This document shows, in pieces, positions 33,587 to 43,702 of a DNA stretch of 64,000 nt (positions within the stretch are counted from its first letter, which is position 1; every line of letters begins with the position of its first letter). The notes beneath the pieces were generated by a model. The model was given only the letters and a program-made list of their open reading frames with translations. It did no database searches and had not been told where the DNA came from. Source of the DNA: JAWRCU01 sp033542235. Its GTDB lineage: Bacteria; Pseudomonadota; Alphaproteobacteria; Rhizobiales; Rhizobiaceae. Position numbers and translations under genes: made by a program. The stretch lies in NCBI RefSeq assembly GCF_033542235.1, contig NZ_JAWRCU010000023.1, positions 1-64,000 on the forward strand. The letters are read 5' to 3'.

Positions 33587-35488
33587 ATGGCGGGTCCGGG
33601 CGACAATTCACGCGGCAAATCGCGCAGCAGCGCGGAGACGGACGGCTTCAAGCGGGCCGTCGGCATCTGCATGCGAGCGATTTCCGGCGATAATGAGCTG
33701 GAGGTCGGCTTCGCCAAGGACAAGCCGGCGCTGGCCGGCAACCGCGCGCGGCTCCCCGACCTGCCGAAGAAGCCATCGGCCCAGGACATAGCTGTCACCC
33801 GGGGGCTCGGCGACTCCATGGCGCTCAGGCGCGCCTGCCATGATATCCGCATTCACAGCAAGCTCGCGCCCGAAGGCAAGCAGGCGCGCGCCATCTTCGA
33901 CGCGGTCGAGCAAGCGCGCGTCGAGGCGATCGGCTCCCGCGCGATGAGCGGGGTCGCTGCCAATCTCGGTTCCATGCTCGAGGACAAATTCGCCCGCGCC
34001 AATCTTGCCGATGTGCGCGACCAGGCCGATGCGCCGCTCGAGGAAGCCATAGCGCTGATGGTGCGCGAACGGCTGACGGGCAGGCAGGCGCCGAAGAGCG
34101 GCGAGCGGGTCGTCGACCTCTGGCGCGAATGGGTGGAAACCAAGGCCGGCACCGACATAGACGGGCTCTTGGACAAGCTCGACGACCAGCAGGCTTTTGC
34201 GCGGGTCGTACGCCATATGCTCGCCTCGATGGACATGGCCGAGGAACTCGGCGACGAGCAGGAAGCCGAAGACAGCGAGGACGACAGCGACGACCAGCCG
34301 CAGGGCGAGGAACGCTCGGAGGAAGGCGACCAGGACGATTCCGGCGCGGACCAGTCGCAGTCGGAGGATGCCGAAGCCTCGGCCGACGAGGAGCAGGCCG
34401 GTGAGATGGAGGCGTCCGACGCCACGGCCGACGATGTCTCGGACGACGAGGACACCGACGCCGAGACGCCGGGCGAAGCCAAGCGCCCGGAGCACCCGCT
34501 CACCAACCTGCCGCGCGACATCGACTACAAGGTCTTCACCACCCAGTTCGACGAGACGGTCGGGGCCGAGGATCTCTGCGACGAGGAGGAGCTCGACCGG
34601 CTTCGCGCCTTCCTCGACAAGCAGCTCACCAACCTGCAAGGCGTCGTTGGGCGGCTCGCCAACCGGCTGCAGCGCCGCCTGATGGCGCAGCAGAACCGGT
34701 CGTGGGACTTCGACCTCGAGGAGGGCTATCTCGACACCGCGCGGCTCGTTCGCGTGGTCATCGATCCGATGCAGCCGCTTTCGTTCAAGCAGGAGCGCGA
34801 CACGAAATTCCGCGATACGGTGGTGACGCTGCTTCTCGACAATTCCGGCTCGATGCGCGGGCGGCCGATCACCGTCGCGGCGACCTGCGCCGATATCCTC
34901 GCCCGCACACTCGAGCGCTGCGGCGTCAGCGTCGAGATCCTTGGCTTCACGACCCGCGCCTGGAAGGGCGGTCAGGCGCGCGAGAAATGGCTGAAGGAGG
35001 GCAAGCCCGGCAATCCAGGCAGGCTCAACGACCTCAGGCATATCATCTACAAGTCGGCGGATGCGCCCTGGCGTCGCGCCCGCCGCAATCTCGGCCTGAT
35101 GATGCGTGAGGGGCTGCTCAAGGAAAACATCGACGGCGAGGCGCTGCTGTGGGCGCATCAGCGCCTGATCGGACGGCCGGAGCAGCGGAAGATCCTGATG
35201 ATGATCTCGGACGGCGCGCCGGTCGACGATTCGACCTTGTCGGTCAATCCCGGCAATTATCTGGAGCGGCATCTGCGAGCCGTGATCGAGCTTATCGAGG
35301 ACCGATCGCCCGTCGAACTGCTCGCCATCGGCATCGGCCATGACGTCACGCGCTACTATCGGCGCGCCGTCACCATCGTCGACGCCGAGGAGCTCGCCGG
35401 CGCCATGACCGAGCAGCTTGCCGCCCTGTTCGCCGAGGAAGGAACCCGCGACGCACGTCGCAGTCCGGCACTGCGGCGGGCTGGATGA
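33587..35488 (+). CDS. cobT: Cobaltochelatase subunit CobT
   Basis: 633 residues, normal for CobT. A central acidic linker (about 215-300, almost all Asp, Glu, Ser and Gln) joins an N-terminal helical part to a von Willebrand A domain with the MIDAS motif DNSGSMRG (about 417-424). It forms the ring partner of CobS. The last four bases (ATGA) overlap the start of the phytase-like gene. Confidence 0.96.
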   Translation: MAGPGDNSRGKSRSSAETDGFKRAVGICMRAISGDNELEVGFAKDKPALAGNRARLPDLPKKPSAQDIAVTRGLGDSMALRRACHDIRIHSKLAPEGKQARAIFDAVEQARVEAIGSRAMSGVAANLGSMLEDKFARANLADVRDQADAPLEEAIALMVRERLTGRQAPKSGERVVDLWREWVETKAGTDIDGLLDKLDDQQAFARVVRHMLASMDMAEELGDEQEAEDSEDDSDDQPQGEERSEEGDQDDSGADQSQSEDAEASADEEQAGEMEASDATADDVSDDEDTDAETPGEAKRPEHPLTNLPRDIDYKVFTTQFDETVGAEDLCDEEELDRLRAFLDKQLTNLQGVVGRLANRLQRRLMAQQNRSWDFDLEEGYLDTARLVRVVIDPMQPLSFKQERDTKFRDTVVTLLLDNSGSMRGRPITVAATCADILARTLERCGVSVEILGFTTRAWKGGQAREKWLKEGKPGNPGRLNDLRHIIYKSADAPWRRARRNLGLMMREGLLKENIDGEALLWAHQRLIGRPEQRKILMMISDGAPVDDSTLSVNPGNYLERHLRAVIELIEDRSPVELLAIGIGHDVTRYYRRAVTIVDAEELAGAMTEQLAALFAEEGTRDARRSPALRRAG

Positions 35489-36564
35489 GAGGGGGCGCTC
35501 GCCCCAGAACCGCTGCCGTTGTCGCGCTTGCAGTGCTTGGGCTTGCCATTCCTGCCCCGGCCGGCGCGCCGCTCGAACCGATCACGATTCACAGCCGTCC
35601 CATCAGTCAATTCCATATCCGCCGCAACGAAAAGGGGTTCGGCCCGCTCGAATTCGTCGGAGGGCTCGAGATGACCTCGTCTTCCGCCGATTTCGGTGCG
35701 CTGTCCGCAATGCGGTTCACCAAGCCGGGGAGCGATTTCGTCGGCGTCGCCGACACCGGCTTCTGGTTCTTCGGTACGATCAAGCGTGACGCCGAACAGC
35801 GGCCGTCGGGAATAGCGGACTTTCGCATGGAGCAGATGGTCGACGAGAACGGCAAGGTCATCAACGAGAAATGGCTGGCCGACGCCGAGGGGCTCGACGT
35901 GAAGGATGGCGTCGCTACGGTCGGCTTCGAGCGCGAGCACCGAATCGCGCAGTTCAGAATCAAACCTGGCGACATGAAAGCCGCGTTCCGCACGCTCGAT
36001 TTCCTGGTGCCGAAGAACGAACTGCGCAAAAATCGCGGCTTCGAGACGGTGACGCGGGCCGATCCGCAGAGTCGGCTGAAGGGAGCACTGGTCGTCGTCT
36101 CCGAAAAGAGCCTCGATAAGGACGGCAACATCTTAGCAGCGATCATCGAAGGGCCGGCGAAGGGCATCTTCACCGTTAAGCGCAGCGGCGATTTTGACAT
36201 AACCGACGGCGCCTTCCTGCCCGACGGCGACCTCCTTATCCTCGAGCGTTCCTTCAGCATGGCTTCGGGCGTGAAGATGCGGCTCAGACGCATCCACGGC
36301 GAATCCATCGCCAAGGGCTCGGTGGCAGACGGGCCGATCCTGCTGCAGGCCGATATGGGTTACCAGATCGACAACATGGAAGCGTTGGACGTCTGGCGGC
36401 GCGCCGACGGCGCGCTGATGGTTTCCCTGATGTCCGACGACAACCACTCGATCCTGCAGCGCAACCTCTATCTGGAATTCATCCTGCACGAGGGCGAGGA
36501 GTGGTCGTCGCAGACGATGAAGAGCGAGCAGTTCGGGTTTCCGGATAAAGGGCCGGAGCAATAG
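35485..36564 (+). CDS. Secreted phytase-like/esterase-like protein (PF13449 type)
   Basis: 359 residues with a signal peptide (VVALAVLGLAIPAPAGA). The body is a beta-propeller-like domain: FVGGLEMTSSSADFGALSAMRF, WLADAEGLDVKDG and LLILERSFSMASGVKMRLRRI, features of the 'esterase-like activity of phytase' family. The substrate is unknown. It is coupled to cobT by a 4-base overlap, a recurrent rhizobial arrangement whose meaning is unclear. Confidence 0.83.
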   Translation: MRGGARPRTAAVVALAVLGLAIPAPAGAPLEPITIHSRPISQFHIRRNEKGFGPLEFVGGLEMTSSSADFGALSAMRFTKPGSDFVGVADTGFWFFGTIKRDAEQRPSGIADFRMEQMVDENGKVINEKWLADAEGLDVKDGVATVGFEREHRIAQFRIKPGDMKAAFRTLDFLVPKNELRKNRGFETVTRADPQSRLKGALVVVSEKSLDKDGNILAAIIEGPAKGIFTVKRSGDFDITDGAFLPDGDLLILERSFSMASGVKMRLRRIHGESIAKGSVADGPILLQADMGYQIDNMEALDVWRRADGALMVSLMSDDNHSILQRNLYLEFILHEGEEWSSQTMKSEQFGFPDKGPEQ

Positions 36565-36590
36565 GGGCCAGAACCTTCAGTTTTCAGCTT

Positions 36591-36702
36591 GGCGCTGCCC
36601 CTCACCCTTACCCTCTCCCCGTAAAAGACGGGGAGAGGGGGCGGCAACGTCTCAGAATCCCCTCTCCCCGTTTTTCACGGGGAGAGGGTGAGGGGCAGCG
36701 CC
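36591..36702. repeat. Composite inverted repeat, reverse orientation of the 13287 element
   Basis: Outer arms GGCGCTGCCCCTCACCC and GGGTGAGGGGCAGCGCC enclose two CTCTCCCCG hairpins and the core CGGCAACGTCTCAGAAT, the reverse complement of the core at 13338. It lies between two convergent genes, 26 bases from each stop codon. Confidence 0.88.
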
Positions 36703-36727
36703 GACATAAAGCGAGTTGCAGACCGCG

Positions 36728-38275
36728 CTAACCGCCAAGATCGAGCGCCGCGGTGAGGTCACCGAGCGGCGGTTGGCCGTTGGCCCTCAGCGCCGCGTCG
36801 CGTGCGGTGAGCCCATCCAGCATCGGCAGTCGATAGCGCGCGGTGATCAGCCGCAGGATCGAGGTCGTGTCGTATTCGGTGTGGTCGACCGTGCCCTTCT
36901 TTGCGAAGGGCGACACGATGATCGTCGGAATGCGGTTACCCGGGCCGAAGCGGTCTGCCTTCGGCGGCGCTACATGATCCCAGAACCCGCCATTCTCGTC
37001 ATAGGTGACGATGACCACCATGCCCGGCCATTGTGGGCTCTTTTCCAGATGCGAGACGACGTCGGCGATGTGCTGGTCGCCGGAGAGGACGTCGGTATAG
37101 CCGGCATGCTCGTTGAGATTGCCTTGCGGCTTGTAGAACGTGACCGCAGGCAGCTTGCCGGCATCGACATCGGCCAGGAACGCGGCGCCGTCCATGCCGC
37201 CGTCCTTGAGATGCTCGGCGCGCGCCGGCGTGCCAGGCGCCATATTGGCGAAATAGTTGAAGGGCTGATGATGATATTGGAAATTCGGGACCGGCGTTGC
37301 GTTCTTCCCGTCGAGCGCAGCCTGCCAGGCACCGGCATACCACGCCCACGGAATGCCTTTCTGGGTGAGACGATCGCCGATATTGGCCATCTTCTGGGGC
37401 GGCAGAGTGGTCGGCTTGGCCGGATCGGCGTAAGCGGGGTCGCTGCCGTCAGCCGGCTTGTTGCCGCTAGGCTGGTAAGGCGGCTGCATTGTGTTGACGG
37501 CGTAGAAATCGGGCGTGAGATTGCCGTCGGACACGAATTTCGGGATGCCTTCGAGCGCCGACTTCGGCGAGTCCGCGGCTACCGTCAAGGTCACGCCGTC
37601 CTGGTCCACCGCCGCGATGGTCGGCTTGGCCGGGCTCTTGTCGGCATCGGGGTAGCTCGGCGCGCAGGCGCAGATCAGCACGAAGTGGTTGAGGAAAGAG
37701 CCGCCGAAGGCGCCCTGGAAGAAATTGTCGGCGAGCACGTATTTTTGCGCCACCTTCCACATGGGCAGCTTCGAGCCGTCATAGTGGCCCATCACCAGAC
37801 CACCTGAATCGGCCCAGGCCACGAACTTGTCGTTCTTGCCACCGTCGATCTGCATCTGCTCCTGGTAGAAGCGATGCCAGAGATCATGGGTGGCGATTGA
37901 GATCGGTTGGTTGAAGCCGTTCGGGTCGTCGATGGCGAAGACGGCGTTGGGCAGATGCGCCGACTGCTGCTCGGCTATCGCTGGGATGACGCCTTTGGCC
38001 GTAAGACCGCCCCACACCGGCGGCAGCTCGCTCAGCACCTTGCCGTCGCGATCGAGTTGCTGCGCCTGATCCGCTGAGACCACGTGAAGTCCGTTTGCGC
38101 CGGGAAAGCTGCCGTAAAGATTATCGAAGCTGCGGTTCTCCGCATAGATGACCACGATGTTGGAGATCTTCTCCAGGCTCGCTTGCTGGGCGAAAGCGCT
38201 ACCGACGAGGCAGGCGAACGTGATGGCGGTCCCTGCCAGCAGGGAAGCTTCGGACAGCAATCTGGGGGTGTTCAT
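36728..38275 (-). CDS. Periplasmic phosphoesterase (acid phosphatase/phospholipase C family)
   Basis: 515 residues with a signal peptide ending SAFA. Belongs to the PF04185 family: IVVIYAENRSFDNLYGSFPG at the start carries the metal and nucleophile region, and VIVTYDENGGFWDHV a second metal site. Members cleave phosphomonoesters or phospholipids outside the cytoplasm. No partner genes. It is convergent with the phytase-like gene. Confidence 0.87.
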   Translation of the reverse strand: MNTPRLLSEASLLAGTAITFACLVGSAFAQQASLEKISNIVVIYAENRSFDNLYGSFPGANGLHVVSADQAQQLDRDGKVLSELPPVWGGLTAKGVIPAIAEQQSAHLPNAVFAIDDPNGFNQPISIATHDLWHRFYQEQMQIDGGKNDKFVAWADSGGLVMGHYDGSKLPMWKVAQKYVLADNFFQGAFGGSFLNHFVLICACAPSYPDADKSPAKPTIAAVDQDGVTLTVAADSPKSALEGIPKFVSDGNLTPDFYAVNTMQPPYQPSGNKPADGSDPAYADPAKPTTLPPQKMANIGDRLTQKGIPWAWYAGAWQAALDGKNATPVPNFQYHHQPFNYFANMAPGTPARAEHLKDGGMDGAAFLADVDAGKLPAVTFYKPQGNLNEHAGYTDVLSGDQHIADVVSHLEKSPQWPGMVVIVTYDENGGFWDHVAPPKADRFGPGNRIPTIIVSPFAKKGTVDHTEYDTTSILRLITARYRLPMLDGLTARDAALRANGQPPLGDLTAALDLGG

Positions 38276-38488
38276 GGCTCAGCCTCTTTTGCAGGCGAAA
38301 ACCCATCTCTCGCGCAATGGCGAGGCCCCACCGCTCACCAGCATCAATGGCTACGGTAGCCTTTTAATGACATCGCACCGCTATGTGTCCTTGTCCAGGG
38401 CGGCCGTATGCATTGGTGATGCAGAGCTTTGCCGAAGAACAGTTGCGTTGCGATCGTTGTTGCAGCTGGAGATCCGCCGCTTAGTGTC

Positions 38489-39175
38489 TCAGGCGCCGGC
38501 GACAGCCGGCGGTTGTGACCAGCGGGCCGCAATCAGGCGATAGGGGATCAATGCGAAGACCGCGATCGCGAGCTTTACCGACAGGTCGCCGAGCGCCCAG
38601 GACACCCAGCGCGGCGCTTCCATGGAAAGCGCGCCGAACAGCGGCGCGCTCTCCAGCGCGAAGGCGTCCTCCGGGCCGACAAAGGCGAACAGCGCCGCAA
38701 AGGCTATCGAGAAGAAGATCGCCGTGTCTAGCACCGAGCCTGCGAGCGAAGCAAAGACCGGCGCCCGCCACCAGGACTGGCGCCTGAGATGATTGAACAC
38801 CGTCACGTCGAGTAGCTGGCCGATCAGGAAAGCCGTGCCCGAAGCTGCTGCGATGCGCACCAGCCGGCCGGCAGCCGTCTCGAACTCGACGAGCCCGAAA
38901 CGATGGAGCAATGGCGGAAAGACGATCGAGCAGATCACAGCCGTCATGAAGCCGACGAAGACGACGCGGCGCGCAACGAGCGGGCCGTAGCGACGGTTCG
39001 CAAGGTCGGTGATCAGGAAGGAGAACGGGTAGGTGAATGCGCCCCAGGTCAGAATATCCGCGAGCGCGAGGCCGCCAAGTGTGCCTTGCATCGGAAACTG
39101 CACGAGCACATTGGAGGCCACGACGACCAGCGCCATGGCGACGACAAACGGGATATAGGCGGAGGGCCGATTCAT
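38489..39175 (-). CDS. Queuosine precursor transporter (YhhQ/VUT family)
   Basis: 228 residues from the ATG at 39175, with six to seven membrane helices (FVVAMALVVVASNVLVQ, ILTWGAFTYPFSFLITDLANRRYG, FFSIAFAALFAFVG). DLANRRYG is the VUT/YhhQ signature. By family it imports preQ0 or preQ1 for tRNA queuosine. A preQ1-type riboswitch runs up to the start codon, which supports this role. Confidence 0.9.
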   Translation of the reverse strand: MNRPSAYIPFVVAMALVVVASNVLVQFPMQGTLGGLALADILTWGAFTYPFSFLITDLANRRYGPLVARRVVFVGFMTAVICSIVFPPLLHRFGLVEFETAAGRLVRIAAASGTAFLIGQLLDVTVFNHLRRQSWWRAPVFASLAGSVLDTAIFFSIAFAALFAFVGPEDAFALESAPLFGALSMEAPRWVSWALGDLSVKLAIAVFALIPYRLIAARWSQPPAVAGA

Positions 39176-39203
39176 TTTTTTATCCTGGGTGATGGAACCA
39201 GTT
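39171..39203 (-). promoter_or_regulatory. preQ1-I-like riboswitch in front of the YhhQ gene
   Basis: On the minus strand: stem CTGG, loop TTCCATCA, then CCCAG, then GGATAAAAAAATGAA. This is the class-I preQ1 layout: short hairpin with a loop starting TTC, a CACCC segment and an A-rich tail that folds back into the loop. The tail runs into the ATG, and TTC can pair with GAA after it, so ligand binding would hide the start codon. Identified by eye, not with a covariance model. Confidence 0.6.
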
Positions 39204-39333
39204 GGGGTCGCAAGTTCAGCAGCTTGCGCGCGACCGGACGCAAAACCGGCGCCCAGATTTGCTGATCGCGCCGGGCGGCAGAAACCCACTCACACTTGGA
39301 ATTCTGGAAGCCGGCGAGGCCGGGAGCGGCCGA

Positions 39334-39630
39334 TCAGGCTGCCGGCTGCTCGGCGAGCTTCTTGGCGACCTGCTTCTTCAGCAGGCGGGCGCGCTGCGAG
39401 AGCTCGGCTGCGTCGGCCTTGATCAAGAAGGCGTCGAGACCGCCGCGATGCTCGACCGAACGCAGTGCGTTGGCCGAAATGCGCAGCCTGACATTGCGAT
39501 TCAGCGCCTCTGAAATCAGCGTCACGTTGACGAGGTTCGGCAGGAAGCGGCGCTTGGTCTTGTTGTTGGCGTGGCTGACGTTATTGCCGGTCAGCACCGC
39601 CTTGCCGGTCAGTTCACATTCGCGCGACAT
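39334..39630 (-). CDS. rpmB: 50S ribosomal protein L28
   Basis: 98 residues: MSRECELTGKAVLTGNNVSH, KTKRRFLPNLV and LRISANALRSVEHRGG are diagnostic of L28. The C-terminus is the longer alphaproteobacterial form. The zinc-binding Cys pairs of C+ L28 proteins are absent. It stands alone with 258 bases of promoter region upstream. Confidence 0.97.
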   Translation of the reverse strand: MSRECELTGKAVLTGNNVSHANNKTKRRFLPNLVNVTLISEALNRNVRLRISANALRSVEHRGGLDAFLIKADAAELSQRARLLKKQVAKKLAEQPAA

Positions 39631-39888
39631 TTTTCACGTACCTTATCGTTCAAAGCCGTATTCCAAAGCGATATGCCCGCAACGTATCGGCGCGCGGCAT
39701 TCTTTGGCGGCCCTATGGGAAAAGTCGGCGTTCCATAGTGACATTTGCCGGCTGCGTCAAGCCGGGCGGGGCGCCGCCTTGATTTCCACAAAGCCGCCGG
39801 AATGCGGCCATACGGAACGTTCTTGAAGGGAAATGAGGCTGGCGGCTAGCGTTCGAATTCACGGCATCGGCAGCCGACAGAGCATCAT

Positions 39889-40680
39889 ATGGCATTTCGA
39901 CTTTCGGCAATAGCCTTTGTCGCAGGACTGGCGCTGCCGCTCTCGGCAACAGCGGCCGTCGAGCCCGTGCAGACCTTCTCGGCCGACTATTCGGTTACCT
40001 TCTTCGGGTTCACCGTTGCGCGCTCGAGCTTCGTCACCAGGATCGGAACCGATCGCTACGATGTCGACGGCTCCGTGGAGAGCGACGGGCTTGCGAGCTT
40101 TTTCTACGATACGACCGCGAAAACCAAGGTCTCCGGCCGGATCGACAAGGGCCAGCTGTCGCCCGAGGTCTACTCCGTCAACTATGTCTATGGCGAAAAG
40201 TCGAAGAGGACGTCGCTGCAGTTCGCCAAAGGCAACGTAGTAAAGGTCTCCAACTCGCCGCCCTTGCCGCCACGCCGTGCCGACTGGGTGCCGGTCGGCG
40301 CGAAGGAGCTGGAGGCGGTGCTCGATCCACTCACCGCCACTCTGATCAGGGCCAAGGACCTGCGGTCGGTCTGCGATCACACGGCGAAGGCGTTCGACGG
40401 CGAACTGCGCGCTGACATGCAGCTCTCTTACGTCGACATCGCGCCTGTCTCGATCGGTGGGTATGAGGGCGATGCCGTCACCTGCGCCGGTCGCTTCAAG
40501 CCAGTCGCTGGCTATCATCGCGGCAACAAGTCGCTCAACTATCTCTCGACGAAGAGCCGAATTCTGGTGAAGTTTGCAGAGCTCGGCAAAACCGGCATAT
40601 ATGCGCCAATTCAGGCGAGCGTGAGCACCAGGGTCGGCACCGTCTCGATCCGCGCCAGGCGGCTCGAAGCATCGCGGTAG
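39889..40680 (+). CDS. DUF3108 periplasmic protein
   Basis: 263 residues. Signal peptide to about residue 22 (SATAA). Mature part with VQTFSADYSVTFFGFTVAR and CDHTAKAFDGELRADMQLSY, as in the DUF3108 family, whose members look like periplasmic beta-structured proteins of unknown role. This gene follows a strongly transcribed ribosomal-protein promoter region on the opposite strand. Confidence 0.82.
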   Translation: MAFRLSAIAFVAGLALPLSATAAVEPVQTFSADYSVTFFGFTVARSSFVTRIGTDRYDVDGSVESDGLASFFYDTTAKTKVSGRIDKGQLSPEVYSVNYVYGEKSKRTSLQFAKGNVVKVSNSPPLPPRRADWVPVGAKELEAVLDPLTATLIRAKDLRSVCDHTAKAFDGELRADMQLSYVDIAPVSIGGYEGDAVTCAGRFKPVAGYHRGNKSLNYLSTKSRILVKFAELGKTGIYAPIQASVSTRVGTVSIRARRLEASR

Positions 40681-40733
40681 CGCATGATCCCGCTGCCGTT
40701 CACGGGCGGCGTGTGCCGATGGGAACCATCTGT

Positions 40734-41624
40734 ATGGGACGTGCGACACTGATCGGGTTCTCGGCAGTCGCCATGTGGGCCCTGCTTGCGCTCTTCACGG
40801 GGGCGTCCGGCGCGGTGCCGCCATTCCTGCTCTCGGCGATGACCTTTGCCATCGGTACGTGCGTCGGGCTCGTTGCGCGGCTGGTATCGCCTCCGAAGGA
40901 ACGATCGAAAATCCCGGCCCAGGTCTGGCTGATCGGAATCGCCGGGCTGTTCGGCTATCACTTCTTCTACTTCACCGCTTTGCGTAACGCGCCGGCCGTA
41001 GAGGCAAGCCTGATCGCCTATCTCTGGCCGCTCTTCATCGTGCTGGGTTCGGCGCTGATGCCCGGCGAAAGGCTCGCCTGGTATCACGTCGCCGGCGCGG
41101 TTCTCGGCCTGGCCGGTACGATGCTCATCGTCACAAAGGGTGGCGGCGTCTCCTTCGAGAGCCGTTATGCCTTCGGCTACGCCATGGCTGGCGTCTGCGC
41201 CTTCATCTGGTCGGCCTATTCGCTGCTGTCGCGACGCTTTCCGGCGGTGCCGACCAGCGTCGTGACATGGTTTTGCGCCGCGACCTCGGCGCTTTCGCTG
41301 ATCTGCCATTTCGCGCTGGAACAGACCGTGCTGCCTGAAACCGCCGGACAGTGGCTGGCCGTGCTCGGCCTCGGCCTGATGCCGGTTGGCGCCGCCTTCT
41401 ATGCCTGGGATCACGGCGTGAAGCGCGGCAACATCCAGGTGCTGGGCGCGGCCAGCTATGCCGCGCCCCTGATCTCCACCCTGGTGCTGATGGCAACGGG
41501 TTTTGCAGAGCCCAGCCTCACCATCTTCGCCGCCTGTCTGCTGATCACGGGTGGGGCGGTGCTCGCCGCGAAGAACCTGCTGTTCGGCCAACGCACAGCG
41601 GTAGCGAGCGGGGCGGGCGCCTGA
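40734..41624 (+). CDS. EamA-family (DMT) membrane exporter
   Basis: 296 residues from the ATG at 40734 (a start at 40713 is also open). Ten hydrophobic helices in two repeated halves, with EASLIAYLWPLFIVL in the first and GAASYAAPLISTLVLM in the second, both typical of EamA proteins. It probably exports a small metabolite. The 3' end adjoins a 7-bp repeat element. Confidence 0.87.
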   Translation: MGRATLIGFSAVAMWALLALFTGASGAVPPFLLSAMTFAIGTCVGLVARLVSPPKERSKIPAQVWLIGIAGLFGYHFFYFTALRNAPAVEASLIAYLWPLFIVLGSALMPGERLAWYHVAGAVLGLAGTMLIVTKGGGVSFESRYAFGYAMAGVCAFIWSAYSLLSRRFPAVPTSVVTWFCAATSALSLICHFALEQTVLPETAGQWLAVLGLGLMPVGAAFYAWDHGVKRGNIQVLGAASYAAPLISTLVLMATGFAEPSLTIFAACLLITGGAVLAAKNLLFGQRTAVASGAGA

Positions 41625-41629
41625 CGACG

Positions 41630-41736
41630 AGCGAGTAGCGAATAGTGAGTAGCGAATAGGGAGACTTGGTGACAGTGAGCAGGTCCTAGAAGGTTTCCTA
41701 ATCCCTACTCGCTATTCGCTATTTCCTACTCGCTGT
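41630..41736. repeat. 7-bp tandem repeats as inverted arms (GAATAGT family)
   Basis: Left arm GAGTAGCGAATAGTGAGTAG (about 41633-41659) and right arm with CTACTCGCTATTCGCTAT (about 41704-41736), around a 45-base core. It lies between the convergent EamA and gloB genes. Confidence 0.85.
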
Positions 41737-41768
41737 AAGGCTCCGATCCCGCCTCTGCCAGCTCGAAG

Positions 41769-42536
41769 TCAGAATACGTCCTTGCGCTTGCGGATCTCCG
41801 CAAAGACTTCCACGTCGGACGCATTCTCCATTCCGAGATTGCGGCGGATCACCGGGTCGTGCCAGCGCAGGAACGGGTTGGTCGAAAGTTCCAGCCCGAT
41901 CGTGGTCGGCAGCGTCATCTTGCTTTCAGCGCGCAGCCTGTCGACTTCGGCCGCGCGCTCCTTCAACGCCGAGTTCGTCGGATCGACGGTAAGCGCGAAG
42001 CGCGCATTGGCTTGCGTATATTCGTGGCCGCAATAGACCTTGGTTTCGAGCGGTAGCGCCGCGAGTCGTTTCAGCGATTCGAACATCACCGGCGGTTTGC
42101 ATTCGAGCAGGCGGCCGCAGCCGATGGCGAACAACGTGTCGGCGGCAAACAGCACGCCCGAATCGGGGAAGAGATAGGAGACATGGCCGGCCGTATGCCC
42201 GGGCGTCTCCATCACCCTGATCTTTTCGCGCCCGAAGGGGATGGTGTCGCCCTCGGCGACCGTCTCGTCGATACCGGGGATCTTCGCGGCCTCCTTTTTC
42301 GGGCCGATGATTGTCAGGTTCAGCTTCTGCTTCAGCGCGAGGTTCGCCTCGACATGATCGCCGTGGTGATGGGTGACGATGAGCAGGTCCGGCTTCCAGC
42401 CCGTGCGGGCGATCGCGTCCTGGATCGGGGCCTCCTCCGGCGCGTCGACGAGGAGCGTGCGGCCGCTTTCATCGTCATGGACAAGCACGCCGAAATTGTC
42501 GCTGCGGCAGATGAATTGCTCGATGCGGACGGCCAT
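41769..42536 (-). CDS. gloB: Hydroxyacylglutathione hydrolase (glyoxalase II)
   Basis: 255 residues from the ATG at 42536, which follows GGAGATC. Metallo-beta-lactamase fold with THHHGDH (His56, His58, Asp60, His61), TPGHTAGHVSY and the CGHEYTQANARFA segment of glyoxalase II. It hydrolyses S-lactoylglutathione. The gene is divergent from the methyltransferase gene, a usual rhizobial pairing. Confidence 0.93.
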   Translation of the reverse strand: MAVRIEQFICRSDNFGVLVHDDESGRTLLVDAPEEAPIQDAIARTGWKPDLLIVTHHHGDHVEANLALKQKLNLTIIGPKKEAAKIPGIDETVAEGDTIPFGREKIRVMETPGHTAGHVSYLFPDSGVLFAADTLFAIGCGRLLECKPPVMFESLKRLAALPLETKVYCGHEYTQANARFALTVDPTNSALKERAAEVDRLRAESKMTLPTTIGLELSTNPFLRWHDPVIRRNLGMENASDVEVFAEIRKRKDVF

Positions 42537-42656
42537 CGCTGATCTCCTGTTCTTGCGGCGGACGATAGGGCGGTCGACCCTGGCTGTTACCCGCTTTCCT
42601 GAACGCGTCAAGCTTCACAATCGGGGCGGGATGAAGAGCCGTCGTTCATCCTGGTC

Positions 42657-42801
42657 TAACATTTGGTTTTTGCAGCATGATCTCATCCGAAAACTCTGCA
42701 ACTTTTTGCTGCGCTGACCTTCGGTTCGGGATCACGGTGCTTGGTTTCTGCAGCATGATCTTATCCGAAAAGTCTGCAACTTTTCGGGATCATGCTGTAG
42801 C
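42657..42801. repeat. Two tandem copies of the GCATGATC...GATCATGC element
   Basis: Each copy begins GCAGCATGATCTYATCCGAA, continues AACTCTGCAACTTTTTGCTGC, and ends TTCGGGATCATGC; the second lacks the middle. It lies in the divergent gap between gloB and the methyltransferase gene. Related copies are at 47143, 49027 (degenerate) and 61499. Confidence 0.8.
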
Positions 42802-42809
42802 GTCTCTTC

Positions 42810-43690
<881 letters not shown>

Positions 43691-43702
<12 letters not shown>

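Noticed and set aside
33608..35341. Long antisense frame (577 codons) opposite cobT
   Set aside because: A product of the acidic codon bias of cobT read backwards; no domain and no ribosome-binding site.
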